Notes under the pieces: generated by a model
Databases searched by the model: none
Told to the model about the DNA's origin: nothing
The model's input: the letters and a program-made list of their open reading frames with translations, nothing else
Part shown: positions 15,547 through 23,842 of the stretch, one piece after another
How positions within the stretch are numbered: position 1 is the stretch's first letter
Layout of the letters: the number at the start of each line of letters is the position of its first letter
Origin: Clostridia bacterium
GTDB taxonomy: Bacteria; Bacillota; Clostridia; Christensenellales; CAG-314
Length of the DNA stretch: 56,798 bases
NCBI GenBank assembly: GCA_028698585.1
Contig: JAQVWG010000001.1
Span: 245,662-302,459, forward strand
Direction of reading: 5' to 3'
Translations under genes and position numbers: made by a program

Positions 15547-16911
15547 ATGCAAACTTTTAGCAACATTAAGTCGCTTATAGAGGATAAGAAGTTCTCGCAG
15601 ATTAAGTCCATACTGATGGAAATGGAGCCATACGATATAGCCGAAGCACTAAGGCCTGTTGAGGACAAGGATGCCCTGATTATATTCAGGCTGTTGCCTA
15701 AAGAGTTGGCAGCCGAAACATTCGTTGAGTTTGACACCGAGAGAAGACACGACTGGATTAAGTCTTTATCTGATAAAGAACTAGGCAACATTCTCGCAGA
15801 GTTGTTCGTTGATGATACCGTAGATATTGTCGAGGAAATGCCTGCTAATATTGTCAAGAGAATACTCACTAACTGCGACGCCGACACTCGCAAGGAAATT
15901 AACGAGATACTTCGCTACCCACCTAACAGTGCGGGGAGTATAATGACTACTGAGTATGTGTCATTAAGACCTGCGATGTCTGTGGCGGAGGCATTCGTAC
16001 GCATTAAAGAGGTTGGTAAAGACAAGGAAACACTAGAGATATTCTTCGTAACGGATAACCAGCGTAAACTGCTGGGTTGTTTAACTGTCCGCAATTTAAT
16101 ACTCGCCAGCATGGACGCAGTGGTGGGTGACATTATGGATAAGAGTGTCGTTACCGTCAGCACTACTGAGGACAGAGAGTTTGTCGCCAAGAAGATGGCT
16201 AACTATAACTTCACTGTTATACCTATTGTTGATAAGGAGAACAGACTGGTAGGTATAGTTACTGCCGATGACGTCATCGATGTTATCACGCAAGAAGCAA
16301 CCGAAGATATCCATTTAATGGCAGCCGTTGCGCCTAACGATGAGCCCTATCTCATGACTTCGGTCTGGGTGCATTGGCGCAAGAGGATAGTATGGCTGTT
16401 AGTTCTAATGGTAAGTGGAGTATTAACTGGTCTCATCATAAACAAATACGAAGCGATGTTTGCCACACTCCCTCTGCTAGTCGCATTCTTACCACGCCTT
16501 ATGGGAACAGGTGGTAACTGTGGCGCTCAAAGTAGCACATTGATTATTCGTGGTTTGGCGCTAGATGAGTTACACCCTAGGGATGTATTCAAAATAATGG
16601 CCAAAGAGCTTACTGTTGCACTGCTGGTCGGTATTGCTTTAGCTCTTGCTAATACTCCTATTCTGTGGATACTCTACGGATTCGAATATGGTAACACAGT
16701 ATGGTGGTTGTGCTTGTCATACGGCATTACGATAGTAGTAGTTGTGGTAATAGCCAAACTGCTAGGGTGTACATTGCCTCTACTAGCCAAGAAATGCCAT
16801 CTTGATCCTGCACTTATGGCTTCACCTATTATTACTACGCTTGTAGATGTGCTTTCCGTTCTGACATTTTTTGTAATTGCCAATGCTATCGTATTCCCTC
16901 ACTTAGTGTAA
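15547..16911 (+). CDS. mgtE: Magnesium transporter MgtE
   Basis: A 454-aa protein in the standard order: N-terminal superhelical domain (about 1-125), two CBS domains (about 130-250, including VVTVSTTEDREFVAKKM and NRLVGIVTADDVIDVI), a plug helix, and five membrane segments with the pore-entry signature MGTGGNCGAQSST (about 317-329). It is an Mg-gated Mg2+ channel in the plasma membrane. AAGGAGGTG lies just before ATG 15547. Confidence 0.95.
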   Translation: MQTFSNIKSLIEDKKFSQIKSILMEMEPYDIAEALRPVEDKDALIIFRLLPKELAAETFVEFDTERRHDWIKSLSDKELGNILAELFVDDTVDIVEEMPANIVKRILTNCDADTRKEINEILRYPPNSAGSIMTTEYVSLRPAMSVAEAFVRIKEVGKDKETLEIFFVTDNQRKLLGCLTVRNLILASMDAVVGDIMDKSVVTVSTTEDREFVAKKMANYNFTVIPIVDKENRLVGIVTADDVIDVITQEATEDIHLMAAVAPNDEPYLMTSVWVHWRKRIVWLLVLMVSGVLTGLIINKYEAMFATLPLLVAFLPRLMGTGGNCGAQSSTLIIRGLALDELHPRDVFKIMAKELTVALLVGIALALANTPILWILYGFEYGNTVWWLCLSYGITIVVVVVIAKLLGCTLPLLAKKCHLDPALMASPIITTLVDVLSVLTFFVIANAIVFPHLV

Positions 16912-16965
16912 CACAGTTGCACCTAATCGAATAGAATATAACAAGGCTATTGAGGAGGTAGACAG

Positions 16966-17232
16966 TTGTTCGAGAATAACAGTGAGTTGGCAAGGGCTAT
17001 ACGGAAGGACATAGTAGGGGAGCTAGAAGCAATCAATCAATATGATTTGCACTACAATATGACCCAAGACCCCGTACCCAAGGCTATATGGGCTCAGATA
17101 CGAGACGAGGAGAAGGTACACGTGGGTGAATTGATGGTACTACTGACCTATGTGGAACCTAGTGATTACAAGTTTTTTGCCGAGGGCGAGAAGGAGGCAA
17201 AGGAAATAATCAAGGATATCTACAAGAGTTAG
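16966..17232 (+). CDS. Ferritin-like diiron protein (rubrerythrin/encapsulated-ferritin-like)
   Basis: An 88-aa two-helix protein. The start is TTG 16966 behind GAGGAGGT. Helix 1 has GELEAINQY (Glu about 19 and 21); helix 2 has RDEEKVHVGEL with the E-x-x-H iron-ligand pair (about 49 and 52). Short proteins of this pattern form ferroxidase sites at subunit interfaces, as in encapsulin cargo ferritins, and are often mis-annotated as demethoxyubiquinone hydroxylase. No encapsulin shell gene is in the window. It follows mgtE by 54 bases and shares its terminator, so co-transcription is likely. Confidence 0.7.
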   Translation: MFENNSELARAIRKDIVGELEAINQYDLHYNMTQDPVPKAIWAQIRDEEKVHVGELMVLLTYVEPSDYKFFAEGEKEAKEIIKDIYKS

Positions 17233-17283
17233 TGTTCGCAGATAGAGGATGATACATATATCGTTGATATTTCATGATGATGA

Positions 17284-17313
17284 AAAACTGGATAGGTATC
17301 TATCCAGTTTTTT
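17284..17313 (+). terminator. Terminator of the mgtE-ferritin-like unit
   Basis: AAAACTGGATAG (17284-17295) pairs with CTATCCAGTTTT (17300-17311) and runs into T residues. Confidence 0.85.
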
Positions 17314-18042
17314 GCATGTAGAATTGAGTATTGACGATACTTGTCTGTACTGTATAGAATGAGTCTAGTTACTTATGGTTTATCAACCACTCTCGCGCTA
17401 ATGCTGGTATAACAATTATTAACCGTAGCCTGTCAGTGACTAATAGCGCAATTTTCTCATTGTTCTATGCAACCCACCAGTTCAATTATGTCATATCTAC
17501 CCACAATTTAATTATATGTATTAATATTTACTGTCTTTAATAATACTGTTTATTATGTATTAAGCAATCATCCATTTCATTATGCCATATCGTTATTAGT
17601 TATAATAATCCTTAACCATATTCAGTCGTTGATAAATGTAGTTATGTTCTCGTATTATATAAGCAACGCAGTGATTATTCATACCGTATCCCTTGATAGA
17701 TAGGTTGAATGCAGTTGACTTGACCTTATAGGTAGACTCTTGTTATGCTTTATTTACAGCCATAGCAGTTCATTTGGCACCAGTTGAGAAAATGATATTA
17801 GCGTTCAGCAAAGTTAATTTAATGCTTCTTACTTTCACCAGAACAACTAGAGTAGTATGAGCATATACAGCAAGCCAGCCCACACAAGCCGCTTATTTAT
17901 CTTAACAATATTACGTCATTGCATTTACTTCTCTAGGCTATGACTATACGCACAGACACATATAGATTATCCAATATCCATTTTGACCTCATTATTCTAC
18001 TAATATGTACCTTGTAAATAGCATTAAACGATAGTTAAGAAA
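17314..18042. other. Gene-free AT-rich stretch, about 730 bp
   Basis: No believable gene or RNA was found. A loose direct repeat (ttcaattatgtcatatc near 17482 and tttcattatgccatatc near 17575) hints at an old tandem duplication with period about 93. Confidence 0.4.
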
Positions 18043-18074
18043 AATCGAGTCTGACAATACTGTCAAACTCGATT
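18043..18074 (-). terminator. Terminator of the seven-tRNA operon
   Basis: AATCGAGTCTGACA (18043-18056) pairs with TGTCAAACTCGATT (18061-18074) with one G-U. On the minus strand the stem runs into TTTTTC. Confidence 0.85.
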
Positions 18075-18080
18075 ATCTGG

Positions 18081-18160
18081 TGCGGCTAAAGAGATTTGAA
18101 CTCCCACGGTTTCCCACTAGATCCTAAGTCTAGCGCGTCTGCCAATTCCGCCATAGCCGC
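18081..18160 (-). tRNA. tRNA-Leu (anticodon TAG)
   Basis: Acceptor GCGGCTA pairs with TAGCCGC, anticodon loop CTTAGGA (TAG), short type II variable arm, encoded CCA. Confidence 0.92.
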
Positions 18161-18166
18161 ATGTGG

Positions 18167-18239
18167 TACACCTTCAGGGACTCGAACCCTGGACACCCTG
18201 ATTAAGAGTCAGGTGCTCTACCGACTGAGCTAAAGGTGC
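18167..18239 (-). tRNA. tRNA-Lys (anticodon CTT)
   Basis: Acceptor GCACCTT pairs with AAGGTGT (G-U at the first pair), anticodon loop CTCTTAA (CTT), encoded CCA. Confidence 0.92.
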
Positions 18240-18279
18240 ATATTATTGAGACACTCCTAATTGTGTTGTGTCCATTTGG

Positions 18280-18352
18280 TGACCCATCCGCGACTCGAAC
18301 GCGGGACACCATGATTAAAAGTCATGTGCTCTACCGACTGAGCTAATGGGTC
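18280..18352 (-). tRNA. tRNA-Lys (anticodon TTT)
   Basis: Acceptor GACCCAT pairs with ATGGGTC, anticodon loop CTTTTAA (TTT), all stems intact, encoded CCA. Confidence 0.94.
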
Positions 18353-18361
18353 AAACTGTGG

Positions 18362-18433
18362 CAGGGGTGGCAGGATTTGAACCTACGAGTGTCAGAGTCA
18401 AAGTCTGATGCCTTACCGCTTGGCTACACCCCT
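18362..18433 (-). tRNA. tRNA-Gln (anticodon TTG)
   Basis: Acceptor AGGGGTG pairs with CACCCCT, discriminator G, anticodon loop CTTTGAC (TTG), encoded CCA. Confidence 0.93.
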
Positions 18434-18462
18434 AAGTAATGCTAGCAAGATGTATTGTGTGG

Positions 18463-18537
18463 GGTGGGCAATGGGACTCGAACCCACGACTTCCAGAGTC
18501 ACAGTCTGGCACTCTAACCAACTGAGCTACGCCCACC
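18463..18537 (-). tRNA. tRNA-His (anticodon GTG)
   Basis: The anticodon loop is CTGTGAC (GTG). The extra 5' G(-1) at 18537 pairs with discriminator C73, the histidine identity pair. CCA is encoded. Confidence 0.94.
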
Positions 18538-18577
18538 ATACAATATCTGCAAAGACAGGTATATCTGTCATTCGTGG

Positions 18578-18651
18578 CGTGCCTGAAGGGATTCGAACCC
18601 CCGACAACCGGCTTAGAAGGCCGATGCTCTATCCTGCTGAGCTACAGGCAC
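18578..18651 (-). tRNA. tRNA-Arg (anticodon TCT)
   Basis: Acceptor GTGCCTG pairs with CAGGCAC, anticodon loop CTTCTAA (TCT), discriminator G, encoded CCA. Confidence 0.93.
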
Positions 18652-18685
18652 ATGTACAGCTGACAGGCTTAACTTCTTTGCTTGG

Positions 18686-18756
18686 AGCGGGTGATGGGAA
18701 TCGGACCCACAACCACAGCTTGGAAGGCTGTTGTATTACCACTATACTACACCCGC
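18686..18756 (-). tRNA. tRNA-Gly (anticodon TCC)
   Basis: Acceptor GCGGGTG pairs with CACCCGC, anticodon loop CTTCCAA (TCC), discriminator U, encoded CCA. First tRNA of the seven-gene transcript. Confidence 0.94.
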
Positions 18757-18785
18757 GCACAATCTCTGCACAACAACGCCTAAAA

Positions 18786-18814
18786 AGTTTAGCACCATTA
18801 CTAAACTTTGTCAA
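18786..18814 (-). promoter_or_regulatory. Promoter of the seven-tRNA operon
   Basis: On the minus strand TTGACA (18809-18814), 17-base spacer, TAAACT (18786-18791), about 30 bases before tRNA-Gly. Confidence 0.65.
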
Positions 18815-18987
18815 CGAATTACAAGTATTTTTTGTAACTAATAGTCCTTTTTTTGTAAGCGTAAATGGACGAATTGCGCGTTTATGCTGTGAAAATTTGC
18901 CAGTCACTGCGGTAACACATCGCCGTCTATGGGATAAAATGGTAGCATCACACAATCACCACCGACTATCTGCTATCAAGTATAAAA

Positions 18988-19017
18988 TAACGGCTCAAAT
19001 GCGCATTTGAACCGTTA
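18988..19017 (-). terminator. Terminator of the HNH/DGQHR operon
   Basis: TAACGG.TCAAATGC and GCATTTGA.CCGTTA form a long hairpin with one bulged mismatch. On the minus strand TTATTTTAT follows. Confidence 0.7.
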
Positions 19018-19089
19018 CTGGTGGAGCAATGGCAATATAAGTCGATACAAATGTTAAATTGTATTGACTATTTATCACTTTGTACAATA

Positions 19090-20168
19090 TTAGCCTAATG
19101 GATTAAAGTTTTCTGCCCCCAAAGAACGAATCATGTTTGCAGATTTGTTTGCGTAGTGTGTAATATTTGTTCGATCTCTAAAATTCAGCTTACTTTCGCT
19201 GTTATTGAAGAATAACTCTCTTTCTACTCCATATGCAGAAATAAGTTTGCATAAAGTGTCTTCGACGTAAGCGGTATCAAAAGTTCTCCTTAAGTTTATT
19301 GCCCTTTCCCATATGGGTTGTAATAATAGAAGCATATATCGTAGCCCAGCAATTTTTACCGCAACCCCAGCTTCCTTGGGAGATGATGTCGCAAATCTGA
19401 ATCCGGCTACATTTTCCCATGCAGTTAAATATAAACAAATGACTATTACTTTTTCTTCGTTATTCAACAGTCTATCGGATATACCTAAATCTTGTACATG
19501 AGCATTTTTAAGGGCATCCATTATTTGGTCCGCCTTAAACCCTCTAGTGACTTTTTCTGCTCCCATAATTATACGGTTATGTAATGGATAATTGTTATTC
19601 AATTCCGAAATTAGATTATAGTAACTCTTTTCTGTGTCAGACAACATATTAAGTTTCTCTCTAAACCACATTAAAAGATTACCGCTAACCTTTTCCTGCT
19701 TTTCATTGCAACTAACAAAGATTTGTCTGCGTTGATTGAGTGTTGGTTGGATGTAAATTGTGAATCCAATTTCGTATGAGTCATTATCAGAAATAGTCCT
19801 AATGTTCGGTAAAAAGGAATAGAGTCTATGTTGCCCATCCATTACTTCGGCAGCATCTTGATATTGTTCAAACTCTTTATTGGTTTCTGGGAAATCCATA
19901 TAAAACAAGCCATTTATTTCGGGGTAAGGTTTAACTGATAGTTTATTGTCTTTTGTAGCCAATGTCAATGTGTTTGGCAAAATGCCATTTTTACTTTCGG
20001 CATATGTCGCAATATCTTTATGCGTTTCTCGCTTAATGGTCTCTGTGCTTCCTGTGTTGCGCTCATTTCTACATGCGTAGCAAGTTTTACAAGCTTTCTT
20101 GGGTCGGTAGCACCAATATAGCATGTTTGACCATGTTGGATTATTTTTAACAATAGTAATTTTTTCAT
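19090..20168 (-). pseudogene. DGQHR-domain (DndB-like) protein gene, frameshifted
   Basis: The gene starts at ATG 20168 with AGGAG overlapping the stop of the upstream HNH gene. The first 51 codons run to EAQRPLSEKRIK, and the expected continuation DIATYAESKNGILPNT is in another frame. The shift is at an AAA run (20017-20019, minus strand); one extra A would restore a protein of about 359 aa. The signature VMDGQHRLY falls at about residues 109-117 of the joined protein. DGQHR proteins include DndB, the regulator of DNA phosphorothioation, and relate to ParB-like folds. The rest is uncharacterised. This could be a pseudogene, a programmed -1 shift or a sequencing error. It is clearly more AT-rich than its surroundings. 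Confidence 0.75.
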
Positions 20169-20177
20169 TTTAAACTC

Positions 20178-20693
20178 CTAATAGATTTTAATCATTTTAC
20201 TAAAGACGTAGTTAACTTTTGCGCTTTTACACTCGTTACATGTTTCACACAACACTTGATAATTGTTTTCGAGCTCATCGCCTACTAAAACAAATGGGAC
20301 AATATGGTCAACATGAATTCTACTCCACTCAGTGCCTAATTGTTCTCCACAAGCCGCACAAATCCCTTCCTGTTTTTTGTATAATTCTTTTTTAGCTGAA
20401 AGACTGGTATAGCTTGCATTTCGTTGATTTTTTTTCCTTAAATTAGCATTAAGCCATATACTCATGGTTTGACTTTCTTCATCACTGAGCGCAATCCCAA
20501 ATTCTTGCTCAGTTATTAATCGTGCAGTTATGCATTTGTCGTGAGTTTGTCTAAAAAGATTTTGCACTTTCATTTGATATGATGGGTTATTTTTCATTTT
20601 AATGCATAACTTTTTGAACATTGTTAAAAGGACAGTTATTTTGTACTCTTTCTTTATGCTTTCATTGTTCATTAGTTCGTCTATAGAATCCAT
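20178..20693 (-). CDS. HNH endonuclease family protein
   Basis: 171 aa. The C-terminal HNH domain has the zinc pairs CAAC (about 112-115) and CETC (about 149-152), the core HVDHIVPF (His about 127 and 130) and Asn about 143-144. The N-terminal 100 residues are helical and unassigned. It is the first gene of a two-gene operon with the DGQHR gene, whose ribosome-binding site overlaps this stop codon. It is driven by a perfect consensus promoter. An HNH nuclease plus a DndB-like partner, AT-rich and lodged between tRNA genes, suggests a small restriction or defence module (inference). Confidence 0.82.
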   Translation of the reverse strand: MDSIDELMNNESIKKEYKITVLLTMFKKLCIKMKNNPSYQMKVQNLFRQTHDKCITARLITEQEFGIALSDEESQTMSIWLNANLRKKNQRNASYTSLSAKKELYKKQEGICAACGEQLGTEWSRIHVDHIVPFVLVGDELENNYQVLCETCNECKSAKVNYVFSKMIKIY

Positions 20694-20718
20694 GTGTTAT
20701 ACCCCTATATTAGGAACT

Positions 20719-20747
20719 ATTATACATGTAAAAGATATTCTTGTCAA
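20719..20747 (-). promoter_or_regulatory. Perfect consensus promoter of the HNH/DGQHR operon
   Basis: On the minus strand TTGACA (20742-20747), 17-base spacer, TATAAT (20719-20724). The leader is about 20 bases with AGGGG before the ATG. Expected to be strong and constitutive. Confidence 0.8.
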
Positions 20748-20946
20748 TACCTAAATGTGAAACCATACAGTAGTTATATCGAGTAATTAACGCATTATAC
20801 ATTTCACGCAACAACAAAACTGAAAGACCACATTACTAGGCGAAATAGCACTATGGCGTGTGTTTTTTTCGAACGAGTGTGTCGCCGTCAAACTAACGGA
20901 CACAATTAAACGAGTAGACTGAATGAACCATGGTCTGCCCGTTGGA

Positions 20947-20984
20947 TAAAAAGGAAGACCTAAGTCGAACACGACTTAGGTCTT
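20947..20984 (-). terminator. Terminator of tRNA-Ala
   Basis: A 13-bp perfect stem AAGACCTAAGTCG/CGACTTAGGTCTT, with TTTTT four bases downstream on the minus strand. Confidence 0.85.
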
Positions 20985-20990
20985 GGGTGG

Positions 20991-21063
20991 TGGAGATAAG
21001 CGGGGTCGAACCGCTGGCCTCTTGAATGCCATTCAAGCGCTCTACCAACTGAGCTATACCCCC
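20991..21063 (-). tRNA. tRNA-Ala (anticodon GGC)
   Basis: Acceptor GGGGGTA pairs with TATCTCC (two G-U), anticodon loop ATGGCAT (GGC), encoded CCA. A single-gene transcript with its own promoter and terminator. Confidence 0.92.
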
Positions 21064-21118
21064 GAATGTTAGCGAACACAACGCTTACAGATATTAACCA
21101 TATCTATACCGTATGCAT

Positions 21119-21147
21119 ATTATATATGTTTGAGTCGTGTCTGTCAA
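21119..21147 (-). promoter_or_regulatory. Perfect consensus promoter of tRNA-Ala
   Basis: On the minus strand TTGACA (21142-21147), 17-base spacer, TATAAT (21119-21124). Confidence 0.75.
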
Positions 21148-21167
21148 TTATTGAAAGGAGTTTTTGC

Positions 21168-21302
21168 ATGTCTTTTTTGAATCAATTGTACCTTAGTATC
21201 AACGATGTCCTTATTAGCGCTTACATAATTTTAACGGAGTTGACTGTAATAAGTCATAATGCATCTATTATGGCCACGCATAATAAAGGCTATATGCGTT
21301 GA
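21168..21302 (+). CDS. Short ORF (44 aa), possible remnant of a membrane-carrier N-terminus
   Basis: ATG 21168 has a strong GAAAGGAG ribosome-binding site 7 bases upstream. The start MSFLNQLYLSINDVL resembles the first residues of sodium:alanine symporter (AGCS) proteins, but the reading soon departs and ends after 44 residues. About 370 bases of non-coding DNA follow. I read it as a possible decayed gene start; it could also be chance. No promoter was identified. Confidence 0.3.
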   Translation: MSFLNQLYLSINDVLISAYIILTELTVISHNASIMATHNKGYMR

Positions 21303-21676
21303 GCGCTCAATTAATCCTTAGTATAAAGTGCGTTAGTTAACAATCTATAGGATTGTATAGTGTGTTAAGCATTATATATAATCCTCTCGTATCTACGACA
21401 GCCATTTAATAGACTTAACGCTTATTAGTGCTTCGATTGATTTATAGAAACTATGTTTATGGCAGTCGTAAGATAAAATAAGCACATAGCAGTGTGTCAA
21501 GGGCCTTATCGCTACATTACTGCGCTTGATAGTCAAGCATTATGTAGCACTTAACGGTGTGTTGAGTGCTACATAGTATAGTATTCGATTAATAGTGGTA
21601 CTTGAGATAAGAGCTTGACGATTAGTATATTGACCATTTAGCCGACTTATCCCTTGGACATATTGTGATTATTGTT
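21303..21676. other. Gene-free stretch, about 370 bp
   Basis: AT-rich. It holds several short inverted and direct repeats (agcacttaacggtgtgttgagtgct near 21546-21570 forms an imperfect hairpin) but no gene or RNA that I recognise. Confidence 0.4.
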
Positions 21677-22627
21677 CTACCTGTTCCATCTTGATTGGTT
21701 GTTGAATAGCGATAGGGGATTGAGAGGGGTTACTAATGGTGTTGCGTCCTTGTTGCTAATTAGCATAGGAGCAAAACATAGTAATGCGCTTAGACCGAAT
21801 CTGAAAACAAGTGTGTACAATGCAGAGAAAAAAGCAACCTGAGTTATCAACATGGTTATGAATGACACGACTCCAATCACCGCAACATAACAACCGACTA
21901 TCCAAGATATGCGCACATTGCCACCATCCGTCCAGAAGTCATGCAGTGCTGTTGCATAGATTAGTGCTACCGCGCCTAACGAACTAATGTCTATTAGTAA
22001 GAATATTATGCTGAGCACTATACCTGCGTTGAATAACTCGTTGAGGAACACTGGTATAATTTGATTTAGAGCCAGTATATATGCCACCCCTAATAATAGA
22101 TTGATTATCGCATTGATTCTCTTATTATGCATAGCAATTATTACATCAACTACGAGTGTTGCAAGTAAAGCTAAGAATGCCAATGACATAAAGAACGTTC
22201 CGACAAAATAAAAAGAATCTAATCCGTTTAATGCACTACCGACCTTATGAATAATCAATCCGCATGCCGATGCGAATGCCAGTTCCTTATAATCTAGGAC
22301 TCTCTCGCCGTTAGCGAACAGATTGGATGACAAGTTAATAAACGTCGGTAATGCAACGAATAGATATAGTGCCACCGCCGTGAACAACAGAACGGAGTAT
22401 GCTATGTTGTAGAAACTAGCGTCAGATATCATCGTAATGATAGCAGATATAATAAAGAATATTGATCCTACTGCCACTCCAACTAGATATGCATAGTATC
22501 CAATGCGTTTAAGTTGCTTAATTTTGGGGCAGGGATTAGCAGACTGAGCAACTGTTTCTTCGGCTTCTGTATTACATTCGTCCTTTTCATAACTGTCAAA
22601 AGGTAGCGTTTTTTCCTCGGTTTTCAT
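21677..22627 (-). CDS. Polytopic membrane protein of unknown function
   Basis: 316 aa. A hydrophilic acidic N-terminus (about 1-40, with CPKIKQLKR) is followed by about eight hydrophobic segments, from YYAYLVGVAVGSIFFIISAI to LVFRFGLSALLCFAPMLI. I recognise no family motif. The start has GGAGGACT upstream. It is the last gene of a minus-strand unit behind rdgB (21 bases apart) and a PH-like membrane protein, so it is probably co-transcribed with them. Confidence 0.7.
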   Translation of the reverse strand: MKTEEKTLPFDSYEKDECNTEAEETVAQSANPCPKIKQLKRIGYYAYLVGVAVGSIFFIISAIITMISDASFYNIAYSVLLFTAVALYLFVALPTFINLSSNLFANGERVLDYKELAFASACGLIIHKVGSALNGLDSFYFVGTFFMSLAFLALLATLVVDVIIAMHNKRINAIINLLLGVAYILALNQIIPVFLNELFNAGIVLSIIFLLIDISSLGAVALIYATALHDFWTDGGNVRISWIVGCYVAVIGVVSFITMLITQVAFFSALYTLVFRFGLSALLCFAPMLISNKDATPLVTPLNPLSLFNNQSRWNR

Positions 22628-22648
22628 ATTAAATAGTCCTCCAGATAA

Positions 22649-23260
22649 TCATTTATTCTCTAGTTGTTGAATTAAATTATGAATTGCTTTCGCACGATGA
22701 CTGACAGAGTTCTTCTCTTGAATGCTTGCCATAGCGAATGGCTTATCTAGTTCTTGGGAGTAGAATATACTGTCGTATCCGAATCCTTGATTACCCTGTT
22801 GACTCGATAGTATAGTGCCCTCCGTTCGACCATTCGCTGTAGTGATGTTGCCCTGTTGGTCGATATATACTACGCAACACTCAAAGTATGCTCGTCGGTT
22901 GCTCACACCATGCATTTGATTAATAAGTTTATTCCTGTTCTGTTCGTGTGTGGCATGAATACCTGCATATCTAGCAGAATACACTCCCGGTTGACCGTTG
23001 AGCGCATCTACAAAAAGGCCTGTATCATCTGCAATTACTGGGTAGATAGTCCTATCCTTATAGAACTTGGCTTTAATCAGTGCGTTGGCATAGAGGGTAT
23101 TGCCATTCTCCTCACATTGCTCTGTGATATTAAGCTCTTGAAGTGAAATAACAGTAAATAAGAGTTGCGAGAATACGTCTTGGAACTCTCGCAACTTGCC
23201 CTGATTATTGGTAGCAATGACTATGGGTTGTCTAGTCGTTATAACACTCGACCTTATCAT
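22649..23260 (-). CDS. rdgB: RdgB/HAM1 non-canonical purine NTP pyrophosphatase
   Basis: 203 aa with the family signatures IVIATNNQGKLREF (about 13-26, substrate loop), DDTGLFVDALNGQPGVYSAR (about 75-94) and the C-terminal SHRAKAI. It hydrolyses dITP, XTP and dHAPTP to monophosphates, keeping damaged purines out of DNA and RNA. Its start overlaps the previous gene by 29 bases, which suggests translational coupling. Confidence 0.93.
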   Translation of the reverse strand: MIRSSVITTRQPIVIATNNQGKLREFQDVFSQLLFTVISLQELNITEQCEENGNTLYANALIKAKFYKDRTIYPVIADDTGLFVDALNGQPGVYSARYAGIHATHEQNRNKLINQMHGVSNRRAYFECCVVYIDQQGNITTANGRTEGTILSSQQGNQGFGYDSIFYSQELDKPFAMASIQEKNSVSHRAKAIHNLIQQLENK

Positions 23261-23681
23261 TATAACTCTTCAACTGTTCAATGAAAACGGGAAAATACTT
23301 GGGGTTAATATTAATCTGCATTATCTTAGCGTCCTCGCCCTCTTTATTAACACTGATATAGAGAGCTTGGCTGTCAGTCTTAACAATGGCACTAGTTATG
23401 TTAGCAATCTTGGTACGGTCGTCGCTGATATTAAAGAATCCGAACAATATCTGTAATTGTCCTTGACGGAACACATACCTACACGTCAATAGGAAGACGG
23501 CCAAAATGATAACCAGTACGCTAATAATAAATGTTATTATCTCTAGTGCAGCACTCAAGTCTCTCAATTGGAACCAACGAAACCACTGTCCTAGAATGTA
23601 TACGCAAACAACTAATTGTATGGCAATAAGAACATACAGGATTATCTCAATTGCCAAACTTATCTTAAAACGCAATTTCAT
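23232..23681 (-). CDS. Two-helix membrane protein with a PH-like C-terminal domain
   Basis: 149 aa. Two hydrophobic segments (about 8-33 and 45-68) precede a soluble domain with the strand pattern YVFRQGQLQILFGFFN...TKIANITSAIVKTDSQALYIS, resembling the small bacterial PH-like domains in membrane proteins of Firmicutes. No function is known. First gene of the unit with rdgB. Confidence 0.6.
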   Translation of the reverse strand: MKLRFKISLAIEIILYVLIAIQLVVCVYILGQWFRWFQLRDLSAALEIITFIISVLVIILAVFLLTCRYVFRQGQLQILFGFFNISDDRTKIANITSAIVKTDSQALYISVNKEGEDAKIMQININPKYFPVFIEQLKSYNDKVECYND

Positions 23682-23806
23682 ACTATAAACCTACACTTTT
23701 TTCTACATTTTAGCACAATATTTAACGAATATCAATGCTTTTTCAAGAAAATATCCATTAATTACCCATTTTTTCTCCTCAAACCAGCACGAGATGTCAT
23801 TTTGAC

Positions 23807-23835
23807 TTGTTTTTTGTACATACTAGTGGTAGAAT
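23807..23835 (+). promoter_or_regulatory. Promoter placed for a leaderless rsmD transcript
   Basis: TTGTTT (23807-23812), 17-base spacer, TAGAAT (23830-23835). The -10 box ends 7 bases before ATG 23843, and no Shine-Dalgarno is present. Confidence 0.45.
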
Positions 23836-23842
23836 ATTATCA

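Noticed and set aside
17314-18042. Prophage or insertion-sequence remnant in the 730-bp spacer
   Set aside because: No transposase or integrase fragment and no terminal inverted repeats were seen.
18408-19010. 200-aa open frame across the tRNA cluster
   Set aside because: It runs antisense through tRNA-His, tRNA-Arg and tRNA-Gly, and its TRTHN-like peptides are translated tRNA. The same applies to frames at 3414, 3579, 3920, 18629 and 20893.
19090-20693. Full dnd phosphorothioation locus
   Set aside because: No dndC, dndD, dndE or cysteine desulfurase is present; only the DGQHR gene and an HNH nuclease.
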